Position numbers and translations under genes: made by a program. Source: Paenibacillus sp. J23TS9 (lineage in GTDB: Bacteria > Bacillota > Bacilli > Paenibacillales > Paenibacillaceae). Taken from it: a stretch of 64,000 nucleotides of DNA. Positions 8,197-18,072 of this stretch are shown here, piece after piece. How positions within the stretch are numbered: position 1 is the stretch's first letter; each line of letters starts with the position of its first letter. The notes under the pieces were generated by a model. It ran no database searches. It saw only the letters and a list, made by a program, of their open reading frames with translations, and was not told the DNA's origin. The stretch is from positions 3,224,001 through 3,288,000 of the forward strand of contig NZ_BOSG01000001.1 of assembly GCF_018403225.1 (NCBI RefSeq), written 5' to 3'.

Positions 8197-11100
8197 TTAA
8201 TGCGGAACCTGAGAGCTGAAATCATCCCGGCTGGATTGATTCGCGTTGTAGAAAATAATATCGCCATCCGTTATCTTGAATCGGTTGCCATAAGCATCCT
8301 GAATATCACGGCTGAAGCCTTCCATCTTCCACTGATTCATCAATGGTGCATAAATGTACTGCAAATGAGGCCTTTTCAGATCTCCCTGCTGAATGGATTC
8401 AATATTGAAATTGACGATGATATAGCCGTTTTGGAGAAAGATAGGTGACTTGCTGTCCAGCCCGCCATGTGTTCGCCCATACTCAGCCACATTCGTTCCT
8501 GCTATTACGACAAACGGTTCTGCAGGTAAACTGTATTCGCCATACCACTTTTGAATGGAGACATTCGCTCGTTCCTGATCCACCGATGCCGGTATGCTGC
8601 TTGTAAGCCTTAGGAATGTCCTTACCTGCTCCGGAAGAATCAGCAGACTGTAACTGCCGACCGGCGTTTTTTGCTTCGTAAAGACATTCAGATAATTTTG
8701 GACGTATTGGGCTTTGCTCAAGCTGCCCGTTTGGCCGTAATGATTGTATTTGTAGCTGGCCGTATCGGCCAATTCTACAGCAGGCACGTTCCGCAAACGG
8801 TCGTTTAAAATTACGTAGCGTTGAACCTTATCCTCAGCGGAGCCCATCTTGACGAAATTATTTTTGCTCGTATTGTAGTAAAGGTCCACCGGTACACGAG
8901 AATCGCCATTGGCATTTAAGGCTTTGCCATCCTTGCTGACATAAAAAAAGCTTGGCGTGATCCGGATGCCATCCAGTGCCCCGAACATATTGCCTTTCGT
9001 TTTAAAATCGAATTTGAAGTGATATCCCGTTTTTACGGATACATTTTTATAGCCCTGCAGCGGATTGCTTCCTGGTCTGATCGGCAGGGTAAATTTTGCC
9101 TTGTTCCCTCGGGGATCGCCGTCGATAAGATTTTGGCCTACCCAGTAGGACATGCCTGTCTGATTAGCACTGCCGGATTGTGTGCGGAATACCTTTTCCC
9201 AATTGTAGTCGGCAATATCGGTGATATGGAAGTCGTACAGCCGCCCTATGACTTCTACAGGCACCTTCAATTCAGCCGCATGATGCGTTAAATTCGTGTT
9301 TGCATTCGTTTGAGAGGTATAACCACTGGGCGCATTTTCAGCAATATTGCGGAATGTAACCTGATAATCCCCTTCGTTTACCCAAACAGGTAAATAAAAG
9401 GTTGTATCGAGCTGACCGACTGGGATATCCACCCATGTTTCCTTTGGTATGAACTGTGTCTTGTTGGCGTTGTAGACGTCAAAGGGGAACTGCACCTGCT
9501 TGATCCGAAAATACTTTGCGTAATCGCGATTGCCATAACCAGGATAATTGGTATGCTGTCCGCTGGTTGGAATCGACACCGTAAACGGACGTTCCAGAAT
9601 CAGGGCAGATCGACCCCCATTCGGAAATGTTTTCTGGTTATGTGCCGCGTCATCAGAAACGGTGGAATAGTTCACGATAGGAGTGTGGACCGTCACCGGA
9701 TTAATGCCTTGGATCGAAAAATCCTGGTCTGTTCCGCCGTTAATATTTCCAGTCATTATGTTATAAAAGATTTGTCCGGTACTTTCCTCTTTGCTTTTAT
9801 TCGTTTTAGAGCTGCTGATCATATGCCCGGGACTATAAAGTACATTGTCGTTAATAAGCTGCGGAGCAGGTATCTGCGATGGGGTTGGTCCCGTTTCCGG
9901 CGTGCGCTGGTTGTTTATGATCTTTAGTCCGTTAAAATCCAGTGAATCATTCTCAACCTCTACCTTGCCAACAGATTGCTCGGCCATCCCCTGAAAGGCT
10001 CCTTGTTCATTAGGAACGTTCGGCCTGGACTTGCCTCCATTTAACGTTTGCGACGGCGCTTCCTGATCCTCCGGCGGAGCAGGCGGGTAATATTTACCGT
10101 CCTGGCTGGCCTGAAATGCAGGCGGATTATAGCCAGAAGGATTGATGGATATTTCATCCCAGGCATAATTTTTGAGCGTTGCGTGGTTAATATCGTATAC
10201 TTCCAGATTATCTATTTTCCAGAAAGAATACGGCCGCTGAATGCTGTAGCTATATACTTTTTCGTCTTTATCATGCTGTGGGTCCGGCTCGGTATGTGTT
10301 CCTTTCCCATCGGGATTGGTTACTGTTTTTCCAGGATCCCATTCCAGAATATATGTCTTTTTTACATTTACCGTGTAGGTGCATACGCCCTTCATCTGGT
10401 TGAACTTGTCCTGGTACAAATATTCCTTCGCTTTCACATTTCCGTACAAGCTTTCGGAAGTCGGAATCCCCTGCAGAACATCAAACTTCTCGCTGCCACG
10501 GTTGTCTGCCTTAATCACAGCTGTCACGACCGGATCCATGTATTTACCGCTTATCGATTGAGCAGGCTGCGGTTCAGTACATGATACGTCTCCCGGTTGA
10601 GGCTCCGGGTCTGTTGGAGGAACTTCTCCGTCTTCTACTGAAATCAAGATCTTATCGTACAGCGTATACATTCCACTTTCCCACTTTACGGTGATCGTTG
10701 CCTTTCCTTTAGCCTTTGCCTTGACCTGTCCGGAATGAGGATCAACGACTTCCACCACCGCTTTGTTATCTGAACTCCATGTGGCTTCAGGACGAGTGGT
10801 AACATCAACCGGGGATTTAAATCCGGTATCACTTGGCTCGGAAAACGGCTTGGTTTTCACCGCGGCTGTGAAGTTCTTGGTTTCGCCAATAGCCATTTGG
10901 TTGGAGCCGGATAAGCTGATTTCTTTGATTTCTTTGACGGTGCCCTCCCATTCGAAATCAATGGGGACGTTATAGTTAAACTGGTACTTCACTGAGCCGT
11001 TAGGTCTTGGCTTGATATGAGTTAAAGCAACTTTGTCTGAAAAGGGCTCTCCGCCTGTGGTGACCGTGAAGATGACGTATCTTTTGTCAGGAGTTATAGT

Positions 11101-11607
11101 TAATGATCCGTTTGAGTAAAATTTATCGCCTCCGGTTTGAAATTGTGTCGTTTTTGTCAATGCAGATTTAATTGAGTCAAACGGGAACTTTTCAATATTA
11201 GCCGGCACGCTATTGTTATCTTCAAATTTCCCTGGTTTATAGTTATAGGAGTCTACCTTCCCTGTCACAGCCCTTTTTTCAGGCACTGGGTTATCATGAT
11301 TATCCCCAGTGTTTTTAGCCTCTACCTTGGTTCCATCATACTGATCAGCTTGAAAATCACCATCATCCATCTGATACCAGTAAACACCAGGCTTGCCTGT
11401 GTTTATAGCATGTACAGGTTTCGTAACTACCTGTCTTTTCTGAAATCCAATTGGGCTAATTTCAGCATCATATGGATATCCAAATGCTTCATTGGAATTA
11501 GTTGGTGCGGCAGCGTTAACTGATGGTATATCGGACTGTTCATACTGAATTAACAAGAGAATGAGAGTAAAGGATAGTATTGTTGGTATTATCCTTTTCT
11601 TGTTCAT
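8197..11607 (-). CDS. Large secreted surface protein with Big2 domain
   Basis: Secreted protein of 1136 residues. An N-terminal signal peptide (MNKKRIIPTILSFTLILLLI, cleavage probably after VNAA) is followed by about 190 residues of unknown fold, a bacterial Ig-like Big2 domain (about residues 228-325, with VKAKAKGKATITVKW), a Pro-rich spacer, and a long beta-rich C-terminal region rich in Asn, Thr and Tyr. Only two cysteines occur after the signal region (in DVSCTEP and KGVCTYTV), possibly a disulfide. The C-terminal part resembles proteins annotated as DUF5704, which I cannot confirm. There is no sortase motif or SLH domain, so wall attachment may depend on its operon partner, the SLH protein 26 bases upstream. 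Function unknown. Confidence 0.75.
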   Translation of the reverse strand: MNKKRIIPTILSFTLILLLIQYEQSDIPSVNAAAPTNSNEAFGYPYDAEISPIGFQKRQVVTKPVHAINTGKPGVYWYQMDDGDFQADQYDGTKVEAKNTGDNHDNPVPEKRAVTGKVDSYNYKPGKFEDNNSVPANIEKFPFDSIKSALTKTTQFQTGGDKFYSNGSLTITPDKRYVIFTVTTGGEPFSDKVALTHIKPRPNGSVKYQFNYNVPIDFEWEGTVKEIKEISLSGSNQMAIGETKNFTAAVKTKPFSEPSDTGFKSPVDVTTRPEATWSSDNKAVVEVVDPHSGQVKAKAKGKATITVKWESGMYTLYDKILISVEDGEVPPTDPEPQPGDVSCTEPQPAQSISGKYMDPVVTAVIKADNRGSEKFDVLQGIPTSESLYGNVKAKEYLYQDKFNQMKGVCTYTVNVKKTYILEWDPGKTVTNPDGKGTHTEPDPQHDKDEKVYSYSIQRPYSFWKIDNLEVYDINHATLKNYAWDEISINPSGYNPPAFQASQDGKYYPPAPPEDQEAPSQTLNGGKSRPNVPNEQGAFQGMAEQSVGKVEVENDSLDFNGLKIINNQRTPETGPTPSQIPAPQLINDNVLYSPGHMISSSKTNKSKEESTGQIFYNIMTGNINGGTDQDFSIQGINPVTVHTPIVNYSTVSDDAAHNQKTFPNGGRSALILERPFTVSIPTSGQHTNYPGYGNRDYAKYFRIKQVQFPFDVYNANKTQFIPKETWVDIPVGQLDTTFYLPVWVNEGDYQVTFRNIAENAPSGYTSQTNANTNLTHHAAELKVPVEVIGRLYDFHITDIADYNWEKVFRTQSGSANQTGMSYWVGQNLIDGDPRGNKAKFTLPIRPGSNPLQGYKNVSVKTGYHFKFDFKTKGNMFGALDGIRITPSFFYVSKDGKALNANGDSRVPVDLYYNTSKNNFVKMGSAEDKVQRYVILNDRLRNVPAVELADTASYKYNHYGQTGSLSKAQYVQNYLNVFTKQKTPVGSYSLLILPEQVRTFLRLTSSIPASVDQERANVSIQKWYGEYSLPAEPFVVIAGTNVAEYGRTHGGLDSKSPIFLQNGYIIVNFNIESIQQGDLKRPHLQYIYAPLMNQWKMEGFSRDIQDAYGNRFKITDGDIIFYNANQSSRDDFSSQVPH

Positions 11608-11633
11608 ATAGTCTGTTCACACCCTCAAATTTT

Positions 11634-12851
11634 CTATTTTTTATAGACAACACTGATTGATGTCCCATCATTAGCCGTTACTGTAGTAGAGTACCGATCT
11701 TTATTTTCTGGTAGAGTTTTGATAAACATACCGGCAGACCACATTCGAATACCCTTTCCTTTATCAAAAAAGTGAGAACCATCATTAGGTGGTGTTTTGT
11801 ATCCAAATTTTGTAGATACATCACCCTCCACTCTAAATCCAGCTTTAAAATCGTTATCGATTGCCCCTAAATATTTTTGATATGTGAAATTGTCCGCATT
11901 AGGAGTTACAGTTTCATCGATTAGCACAAGATAAGTCTTTGGATTAACCATGTATTCTTTATCTACAAACATTTTTCCATACACACTTCCAAGATCGGCC
12001 ATACTTGAACCAGGAATAAAGATATAATGATGAATCTGAATAGTAGCAATACCATTTCTCAGATTAACATTTTTGCCAAATATTTTTAGAAGTCCACCAT
12101 CAGTAATTGAAAGCTGCGGAGCTATGGTTTTAACATTCGTACCTGTAAGCCCAACCTCTCTCAGCTCACTTAAATCCTGAAAAGAGCTCGCTGCCTTCTC
12201 CTGTGTCCCTTCATAACGCTGTAAAATAACTGCCACTTCCGCCCGAGTTGTCGTCTTACCAGCCCCGAAACTATCATCCGGATATCCGGACATGAGACCG
12301 GTCCCAAGAACAACGGATACATACGGATAGTCAGCCTTGTTCAAGCCGCCTTTGTAATACTCCGTAACCGGCACAATCGTCTCCTTCGTATCGGACAGTG
12401 CCGTTTTGTAATCCTCATCTTTGGCTGCCAGGCCGGAGGCCATCCATTTCGCCATTTCCACGCGTGTCAAAGCCGTACCTGGCTTAAATCCATTGGAATA
12501 ATCTCCAGCGTTCAAAAATCCTTTTGCTGCAGCTTCGTTCACTTCTTTTTCGCTCCAATGACCTGCCAAGTCTGAAAAAGAACCCACATTCGCTTTCACT
12601 TCATTCGTGGATACCCGGTCCAAAATGGCGGCAAATTCCGCCCGCGTAACAGCCGCGTTCGGTCTGAAGCTCCCGTTTCCTTCACCCTTCAAATATCCCT
12701 TAGACACCGCATAATCAATAGCTTTTTTAGCCCAGTGGTTGGCTGGAACATCTTTAAATGAGCCTTCCGCTGCTGATGCGGGTTTCCCCCATCCAAGACA
12801 AGCGCCAAAGATTAGTGCTATAGCCAACAAAGTGATCATTCTCTTTTTCAT
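11634..12851 (-). CDS. S-layer homology domain surface protein
   Basis: Secreted protein of 405 residues: signal peptide ending near ASAAEG, then three SLH domains (starting FKDVPANHWAKKAIDYAV, FSDLAGHWSEKEVNEAA and YPYVSVVLGTGLMSGYPDDS), which bind pyruvylated secondary wall polymer. The remaining 200 residues (about 210-405) match nothing I recognise. The ATG at 12851 has AGGGAG seven bases upstream; the in-frame TTG at 12869 overlaps that site. It is the first gene of a two-gene operon with the large Big2 protein. The SLH half is clearly richer in G+C than the C-terminal half, suggesting a recombined C-terminal module. Confidence 0.88.
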   Translation of the reverse strand: MKKRMITLLAIALIFGACLGWGKPASAAEGSFKDVPANHWAKKAIDYAVSKGYLKGEGNGSFRPNAAVTRAEFAAILDRVSTNEVKANVGSFSDLAGHWSEKEVNEAAAKGFLNAGDYSNGFKPGTALTRVEMAKWMASGLAAKDEDYKTALSDTKETIVPVTEYYKGGLNKADYPYVSVVLGTGLMSGYPDDSFGAGKTTTRAEVAVILQRYEGTQEKAASSFQDLSELREVGLTGTNVKTIAPQLSITDGGLLKIFGKNVNLRNGIATIQIHHYIFIPGSSMADLGSVYGKMFVDKEYMVNPKTYLVLIDETVTPNADNFTYQKYLGAIDNDFKAGFRVEGDVSTKFGYKTPPNDGSHFFDKGKGIRMWSAGMFIKTLPENKDRYSTTVTANDGTSISVVYKK

Positions 12852-13082
12852 ATGTACACTCCCTATCAATCACATTTTTTCGTCTCCGCCCACGCCTACC
12901 GACGTAACTTCCCAGAAGATAAACCGCGCTGCTTCCTTCCTCACAATCCACTTCTTCTTGTCTTATCCTACGGGACTGCTTGCCCACGTGAATGATCTGG
13001 AGCACACCTCCCTCAAAACATATGTATTAGAAACTATTTCTGCGAAATCTCTCATCCTTTGTAACTAGGACAATTGCAGTAT

Positions 13083-13110
13083 ACTATAACATTTTTGAAA
13101 TATTTGTCAT
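13083..13110 (-). promoter_or_regulatory. Candidate sigma-A promoter for SLH operon
   Basis: On the minus strand, ATGACA, 16 bases, TATAGT. It would give a leader of about 225 bases before the SLH start at 12851. That leader has a GGGAGGTG sequence not followed by a usable start and no riboswitch I recognise. The other part of this gap (13111-13280) shows no clear element. Confidence 0.4.
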
Positions 13111-13280
13111 AAACAGTCGAATACTCACTTGAAAATCCTGAATATGGATTAAATTACAATCAATTGAACTCGTTATTTTACTTCATCCTCATCACATATC
13201 ATCCCTGCGCGTGAATATACTTGATTAATAATGACTCATGACTTTTGAAGCTGATTATGCGTATAGGGGAGGTGCTGAAC

Positions 13281-14441
13281 ATGCCATCTGACGATCATTC
13301 GCTGTTTGTCGTGTCCAAGGAGGACTGGTCACTGCACCGTAAAGGGTATCAGGATCAAGTCCGCCATCAGGAAAAAGTGAAAGAAATGATTAAGCAAAAC
13401 CTGCCCGATCTCATTACGGAAGAGAGTATTGTCATGTCGGACGGTAAACAGATTATCAAGGTACCCATCCGGAGTCTGGACGAATACCGTTTTATCTATA
13501 ATTTCCAGAAGCAAAAGCATGTGGGGCAGGGTGATGGTGACAGTCAAGTAGGTGATGTACTCGGACGTGATCCGGCTCAGAAGCCTGGTCAGGGCGAGAA
13601 AGCTGGAGATCAGCCGGGGCATGACATCATGGAAGCCGAAGTCAGCATGGAAGATCTGGAGAATATGCTCTTTGACGAAATGGAGCTTCCTTTTATGAAG
13701 CCGAAAGAGCAGCAGGATGTGGAGACCGAATCCATTACTTTTAACGATATCCGCAAAAAAGGAATGCAGTCCAACATCGACAAAAAGCGTACCATTCTGG
13801 AGAATCTGCGCCGCAATGCCACTTCCGGAACTCCCGGCATCCATCATATCAGCCCGGATGACCTGCGCTACAAAACCTGGGAGGAAATCGTGGTGCCCCA
13901 CTCCAGCGCTGTCATTATCGCTATGATGGATACCTCAGGCAGTATGGGATCTTTTGAAAAATACTGTGCGCGCAGCTTCTTTTTCTGGATGACCCGTTTT
14001 CTGCGGCGGCAATATGAAAAGGTAGATATTGTTTTCCTGGCGCATCATACCGAAGCGAAGGAAGTATCCGAGGAGGACTTTTTTACACGCGGCGAAAGCG
14101 GCGGCACCATCTGTTCCTCTGCCTATCAAAAGGCGCTTGAAATCATCGACCGGCGCTACCCGCCTTCCAAATACAATATTTATCCGTTCCACTTCTCCGA
14201 CGGAGACAATCTAACCTCGGATAACGAACGCTGCGTGCGCCTGATCGGGGAACTGCTCAAGGTGAGCAATATGTTCGGATACGGAGAGGTCAACCAGTAC
14301 AACCGGAGCAGCACACTCATGTCGGCCTACCGTAATATTAAAATGGAGCAATTTATGTACTATGTCATCAAGGAAAAAGGAGAGGTCTATCAGGCCCTGC
14401 GCACATTCTTCCAGAAACAGGAAGGAGCAATCCAAACATGA
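13281..14441 (+). CDS. yhbH: Sporulation protein YhbH (DUF444)
   Basis: 386-residue homologue of B. subtilis YhbH, recognised from [36 protein letters not shown] and [15 protein letters not shown]. The C-terminal half is a von Willebrand A-like fold with a MIDAS-type motif DTSGS (D217, S219, S221), implying metal-dependent protein contact. Homologues work with the PrkA kinase (YeaG/YeaH pair in E. coli) and with SpoVR. The ATG at 13281 follows GGGGAGGTG by six bases; upstream in-frame starts lack a site. It overlaps spoVR by four bases (ATGA), so the pair is translationally coupled. Known in B. subtilis as a mother-cell gene; the molecular role is unclear. Confidence 0.93.
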   Translation: MPSDDHSLFVVSKEDWSLHRKGYQDQVRHQEKVKEMIKQNLPDLITEESIVMSDGKQIIKVPIRSLDEYRFIYNFQKQKHVGQGDGDSQVGDVLGRDPAQKPGQGEKAGDQPGHDIMEAEVSMEDLENMLFDEMELPFMKPKEQQDVETESITFNDIRKKGMQSNIDKKRTILENLRRNATSGTPGIHHISPDDLRYKTWEEIVVPHSSAVIIAMMDTSGSMGSFEKYCARSFFFWMTRFLRRQYEKVDIVFLAHHTEAKEVSEEDFFTRGESGGTICSSAYQKALEIIDRRYPPSKYNIYPFHFSDGDNLTSDNERCVRLIGELLKVSNMFGYGEVNQYNRSSTLMSAYRNIKMEQFMYYVIKEKGEVYQALRTFFQKQEGAIQT

Positions 14442-15877
14442 GTAACAGTGATGAAATCAAGCAGCTCGAATATGCCATCAGCGAAATTATGGAGATAGCC
14501 GATGGCTTCGGGCTCGATTATTATCCGATGCGTTACGAGATCTGTCCTGCTGATATTATCTACACTTTCGGCGCATACGGTATGCCGACCCGCTTCTCGC
14601 ACTGGAGCTTCGGTAAAACTTTTAACAAGATGAAAATGCAATACGACTTCGGACTCAGCAAAATTTACGAGCTGGTCATCAACTCCAATCCCTGCTATGC
14701 TTTTCTGCTCGACGGCAACTCGCTGATTCAGAACAAGCTGATCGTCGCACACGTTCTTGCCCATTGTGACTTCTTTAAAAATAATTACCGTTTTTCGACC
14801 TCCAACCGCAATATGGTTGAGAGCATGTCCGCCACAGCTGAACGGATCAGCCATTACGAGATGGAATATGGAACCGAAGCTGTCGAGAGCTTCATTGACG
14901 CCGTCCTGAGCATACAAGAGCATGTGGATCCCCAACTGGTTAGACCACAGCATCTCGGCAAGCAGCGTTACATGGAATACAAGATCAAGGAGCAGAAAGA
15001 CTCCCACAAACAAGAGCCTCCTGCTGGCGACTATGATGATCTTTGGAATCTGGATGAACCCAAAACCAAAGACAAGAACACAGTGGCATCACGCCATTTC
15101 CCTCCCGAACCGGAAAAAGATATCATGTGGTTCATCCAGGAATTCTCTGAGGTACTTGAGGAGTGGCAGCGGGATATCATGAGTATGCTGCGTGAGGAAA
15201 TGCTATACTTCTGGCCGCAGATGGAAACCAAAATCATGAACGAAGGCTGGGCTTCCTACTGGCATCAGCACATCATTCGGGAACTGGATCTGACCAGCGA
15301 GGAAACCATTGAGTTCGCCAAACTGAACTCCTCTGTCGTACAGCCATCCCGCAACAGCTTGAATCCCTACTACCTGGGCCTTAAAATTTTCGAGGATATC
15401 GAGCGGCGCTGGGATCACCCGACGAAGGAAGAGCAGGAACGTGGCGGAAGAACGCCCGGCCGAGGCCGAGAGAAAATTTTCGAGGTGCGTGAGTACGATT
15501 CCGATACCTCGTTTATCCGCAATTACTTAACAAAGGAATTAACGAATGATTTGGATTTGTATGTATTCGAGAAAAAAGGACCCGAGTGGAAAATTACCGA
15601 CAAAGGTTGGGAGCGTGTCCGAGATCAGCTGGTTGTGTCCAGAGTGAACGGCGGTAATCCATTTCTGGTTGTATCCGATGGTGATTTCATGCGAAACGGA
15701 GAGCTTGTCGTGCGGCATGAGTATGAAGGCACCGAGCTTGATCTGAAATATATGGAACGGACCATGCCGCATGTCTATCAGTTATGGGGCCGGACCGTCC
15801 ATCTGGAAACCATAATCGAGGATAAGAAAGTCATGTTCACCTATGACGGCAAAAAGCTGCACCGTAAATTTGTTTAA
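14438..15877 (+). CDS. spoVR: Stage V sporulation protein R
   Basis: 479-residue SpoVR family protein, full length. Typical segments are the N-terminal [20 protein letters not shown], the [10 protein letters not shown] motif, and [20 protein letters not shown] near the C-terminus. In B. subtilis SpoVR is needed for normal spore cortex; in Gram-negative bacteria the homologue YcgB goes with YeaG and YeaH. Cytoplasmic, no membrane segment. Start overlaps the yhbH stop; a GGAG lies about 11 bases before. Followed directly by a strong terminator. Confidence 0.95.
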   Translation: MSNSDEIKQLEYAISEIMEIADGFGLDYYPMRYEICPADIIYTFGAYGMPTRFSHWSFGKTFNKMKMQYDFGLSKIYELVINSNPCYAFLLDGNSLIQNKLIVAHVLAHCDFFKNNYRFSTSNRNMVESMSATAERISHYEMEYGTEAVESFIDAVLSIQEHVDPQLVRPQHLGKQRYMEYKIKEQKDSHKQEPPAGDYDDLWNLDEPKTKDKNTVASRHFPPEPEKDIMWFIQEFSEVLEEWQRDIMSMLREEMLYFWPQMETKIMNEGWASYWHQHIIRELDLTSEETIEFAKLNSSVVQPSRNSLNPYYLGLKIFEDIERRWDHPTKEEQERGGRTPGRGREKIFEVREYDSDTSFIRNYLTKELTNDLDLYVFEKKGPEWKITDKGWERVRDQLVVSRVNGGNPFLVVSDGDFMRNGELVVRHEYEGTELDLKYMERTMPHVYQLWGRTVHLETIIEDKKVMFTYDGKKLHRKFV

Positions 15878-15896
15878 AGCCTACACCAACCAATAT

Positions 15897-15927
15897 AAAA
15901 AGACCCGGGAACCCACCGGGTCTTTTT
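15897..15927 (+). terminator. Terminator of yhbH-spoVR
   Basis: AAAAAGACCCGG / CCGGGTCTTTTT hairpin with a seven-base loop followed by T-rich sequence, 20 bases after the spoVR stop. Confidence 0.92.
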
Positions 15928-16081
15928 ATTTGCCTCTTATTTACCAACGTACTCGTATAAAACTAATTCTAACCTGCTCTGTATCTCTTACCTGTTAAAG
16001 CGGGGAACTCTCCCCTAGCGCAATTCTTATGTTATGCCTTAATTATATCCACGATATTTCAAAGTGTTTCCAACTTGTAAA

Positions 16082-16774
16082 TTATTTTTCCATCGCTTTA
16101 TATCCGATGCCGTACACAGTTTGGAGAAGATATTGTGCATCCCCCAGCTTCTTGCGCAGACGCTGGATATGAATATCGACAGTTCGAGTCCCGCCAAAGT
16201 ACTCCATACCCCACACGAGTTCAAGCAAATCCTCGCGGGTATAGACACGCCCCGCATGGGAGACCAGGAGAGCAAGCAGATCGAATTCTTTAGGTGTTAA
16301 ATCCATGGACCCGCCATTAATATCCGCCGTACGGCGCACCGTATCGACTTTAAGACCTTCAAGGCGATAAACCTCCGAGTCTGCAGGTGGCGTTGGATCA
16401 CTACCTTTATCTAATCGGCGTACAATGGATTTGACTCTGGCCACCAGCTCACGGATATCAAATGGCTTGCTCATAAAGTCATCCGCACCGAGCTCCAGTC
16501 CCAGCACTTTATCTACAATATCGTTTTTGACGGTCAGTAAAAGAATACCGATCCCCTTGACGTTTTCCAGCCGGCGGCAAACCTCATACCCATTCAGCTT
16601 GGGCATCATTACATCCAGGACGAGCATGTCCGGCCGGAAGGAGGTTACCTTCTGCAGTGCTTCTTCCCCGTCCGCTGCCGTTGATACCTCAAAGCCCTCG
16701 CGTTTCAAGGCGTAAGTAATGGCACTGCGAATGCTTTCTTCATCATCGACCACAAGTACTCTTCTCTGGTCCAT
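16082..16774 (-). CDS. Orphan OmpR/PhoB-type response regulator
   Basis: 230-residue regulator. The receiver starts RVLVVDDEESIR and has its phospho-acceptor in MLVLDVMMPKLNGYEV, with a Lys in FMSKPFDIREL. The C-terminal winged helix carries FDLLALLVSHAGRVYTREDLLELVWG and RTVDIHIQRLRKKL. No histidine kinase gene is adjacent, so the partner must lie elsewhere. ATG at 16774 follows GGGAAGTG; the in-frame start 14 codons upstream has no such site. Monocistronic, convergent with spoVR. Confidence 0.92.
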   Translation of the reverse strand: MDQRRVLVVDDEESIRSAITYALKREGFEVSTAADGEEALQKVTSFRPDMLVLDVMMPKLNGYEVCRRLENVKGIGILLLTVKNDIVDKVLGLELGADDFMSKPFDIRELVARVKSIVRRLDKGSDPTPPADSEVYRLEGLKVDTVRRTADINGGSMDLTPKEFDLLALLVSHAGRVYTREDLLELVWGMEYFGGTRTVDIHIQRLRKKLGDAQYLLQTVYGIGYKAMEK

Positions 16775-16854
16775 ATTATCACTTCCCGTTTCAAACCGAA
16801 GTTTTTCTGATTTCATTTATTATAAAGAATAGTGCCCTGTGATGAAACAGCAGC

Positions 16855-16889
16855 CAAAAATAAAGAGCATGCCTTTACAAGCATACTCT
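16855..16889 (-). terminator. Terminator of the LacI-family gene
   Basis: On the minus strand AGAGTATGC, eight-base loop, GCATGCTCT, then TTATTTTT. One G-T pair in the stem. It separates the LacI gene from the response-regulator gene. Confidence 0.75.
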
Positions 16890-16908
16890 ACCATTTATTA
16901 TTTATTCA

Positions 16909-17916
16909 CTATGGTTCCGAATAGCGTGCCGTTGATTCGCGGATAACCAGACTGGAAGGCTCGGTAACGACCGGAGGCGGATATTCAGTGCTCTTAATCA
17001 TCGAGATCAGCTCTTCAATCGACTTCACGCCAATGGCGTGAATATTCTGGTTGATCGTGGTCAGACCCGGCTTGAACAGCTCAGCTTCATAAATATTATC
17101 AAATCCCACGACTGATATATCACCGGGAACGGAAAGCCCATGAGCTTCAATCGCGTGAATGACTCCAAAGGCAGCCATATCAGAAGTACAAACTACGGCC
17201 GTCGGTGGCTGATCCAGCTGCAGCAGCATTCTCATGCCTTGAATACCGCTATCGTAGGAGTAATCCCCGTTCACAACATAATCCTCACGATATGGAATGG
17301 AGGATGTCTCAAGACCGTCACGATATCCCGCCAAGCGGCTTTCGTTAACGGGCTGCCCTGGTACACCCGCCAAATAGGCAATTCGTTGATGTCCAAGCTC
17401 GTATAAATGCCGGACCGCCATATGTACGCCATTTCGGTTCTCAGTCGTAATATTACCTGCCCGTTGACCGGTCGCATCCATATCCACAAACATGGTTGGA
17501 ATTCCGGATTCGATCAGCTCCCGAATGCTGTGATGATCCTTTTCCACTCCGAACACGACCACTCCGTCTAAATTACGGCTCTGACAGTGATCGACAAAAG
17601 AGTAACCGGGATCATTCAGCCGGGCGGACAACCGCATGAGATCATATCCGCTGTTTTCCAGTGCCGTCTTGATGCCTTCCAGCAGCATCGCCACATATGG
17701 ATTGGTAAAAGGTATATTAATGAGGACCCCAACGGTCCAGGATCTCCCGGTCACCAGACCCCGCGCAATGACATTGGGTCTGTAGCGAAGCAATTCGATC
17801 GCATTCTTGACTTTTTTTCTCGTCTTTTCACTAACATCCGGATAGTGATTAATCACTTTGGACACCGTTGCTACCGAAACCCCTGCTTCTTTTGCTACAT
17901 CATGAATTGAAGCCAA
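16909..17916 (-). CDS. LacI family transcriptional regulator
   Basis: 335-residue repressor. The N-terminal helix-turn-helix is SIHDVAKEAGVSVATVSKVI with the hinge helix YRPNVIARGL, followed by a periplasmic-binding-protein-like effector domain (DGVVVFG, HLYELGHQRIAYLAG, VVGFDN). The TTG start at 17916 is supported by GAGGTGAT upstream. It has no sugar genes beside it, so its regulon is elsewhere or it is a global CcpA-like regulator; it is not CcpA itself as far as I can judge. No operator was recognised near it. Confidence 0.93.
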   Translation of the reverse strand: MASIHDVAKEAGVSVATVSKVINHYPDVSEKTRKKVKNAIELLRYRPNVIARGLVTGRSWTVGVLINIPFTNPYVAMLLEGIKTALENSGYDLMRLSARLNDPGYSFVDHCQSRNLDGVVVFGVEKDHHSIRELIESGIPTMFVDMDATGQRAGNITTENRNGVHMAVRHLYELGHQRIAYLAGVPGQPVNESRLAGYRDGLETSSIPYREDYVVNGDYSYDSGIQGMRMLLQLDQPPTAVVCTSDMAAFGVIHAIEAHGLSVPGDISVVGFDNIYEAELFKPGLTTINQNIHAIGVKSIEELISMIKSTEYPPPVVTEPSSLVIRESTARYSEP

Positions 17917-18072
17917 ATTAGATCACCTCGGACTACGGATTGCAAATACATGCTCAATCAGTTCTTCTATCCCTATAACTCATGATGTGTCCTCTATTAT
18001 ACTTGAAATGATAAGTCAGAGATATAGAATTTTCTGCATGAAAATGGAAAAAGAGTAATCCGTTGAAGGAAT

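Noticed and set aside
12754..13005. 83-codon minus-strand frame upstream of and overlapping the SLH gene
   Set aside because: Its GTG start sits inside the GGGAGGTG sequence with no usable spacing, and the frame runs through the SLH ribosome site and signal peptide in another frame. The product is basic and not family-like.
16004..16023. GGGGA/TCCCC hairpin downstream of the orphan response regulator
   Set aside because: Short stem and no T-run; cannot be called a terminator.
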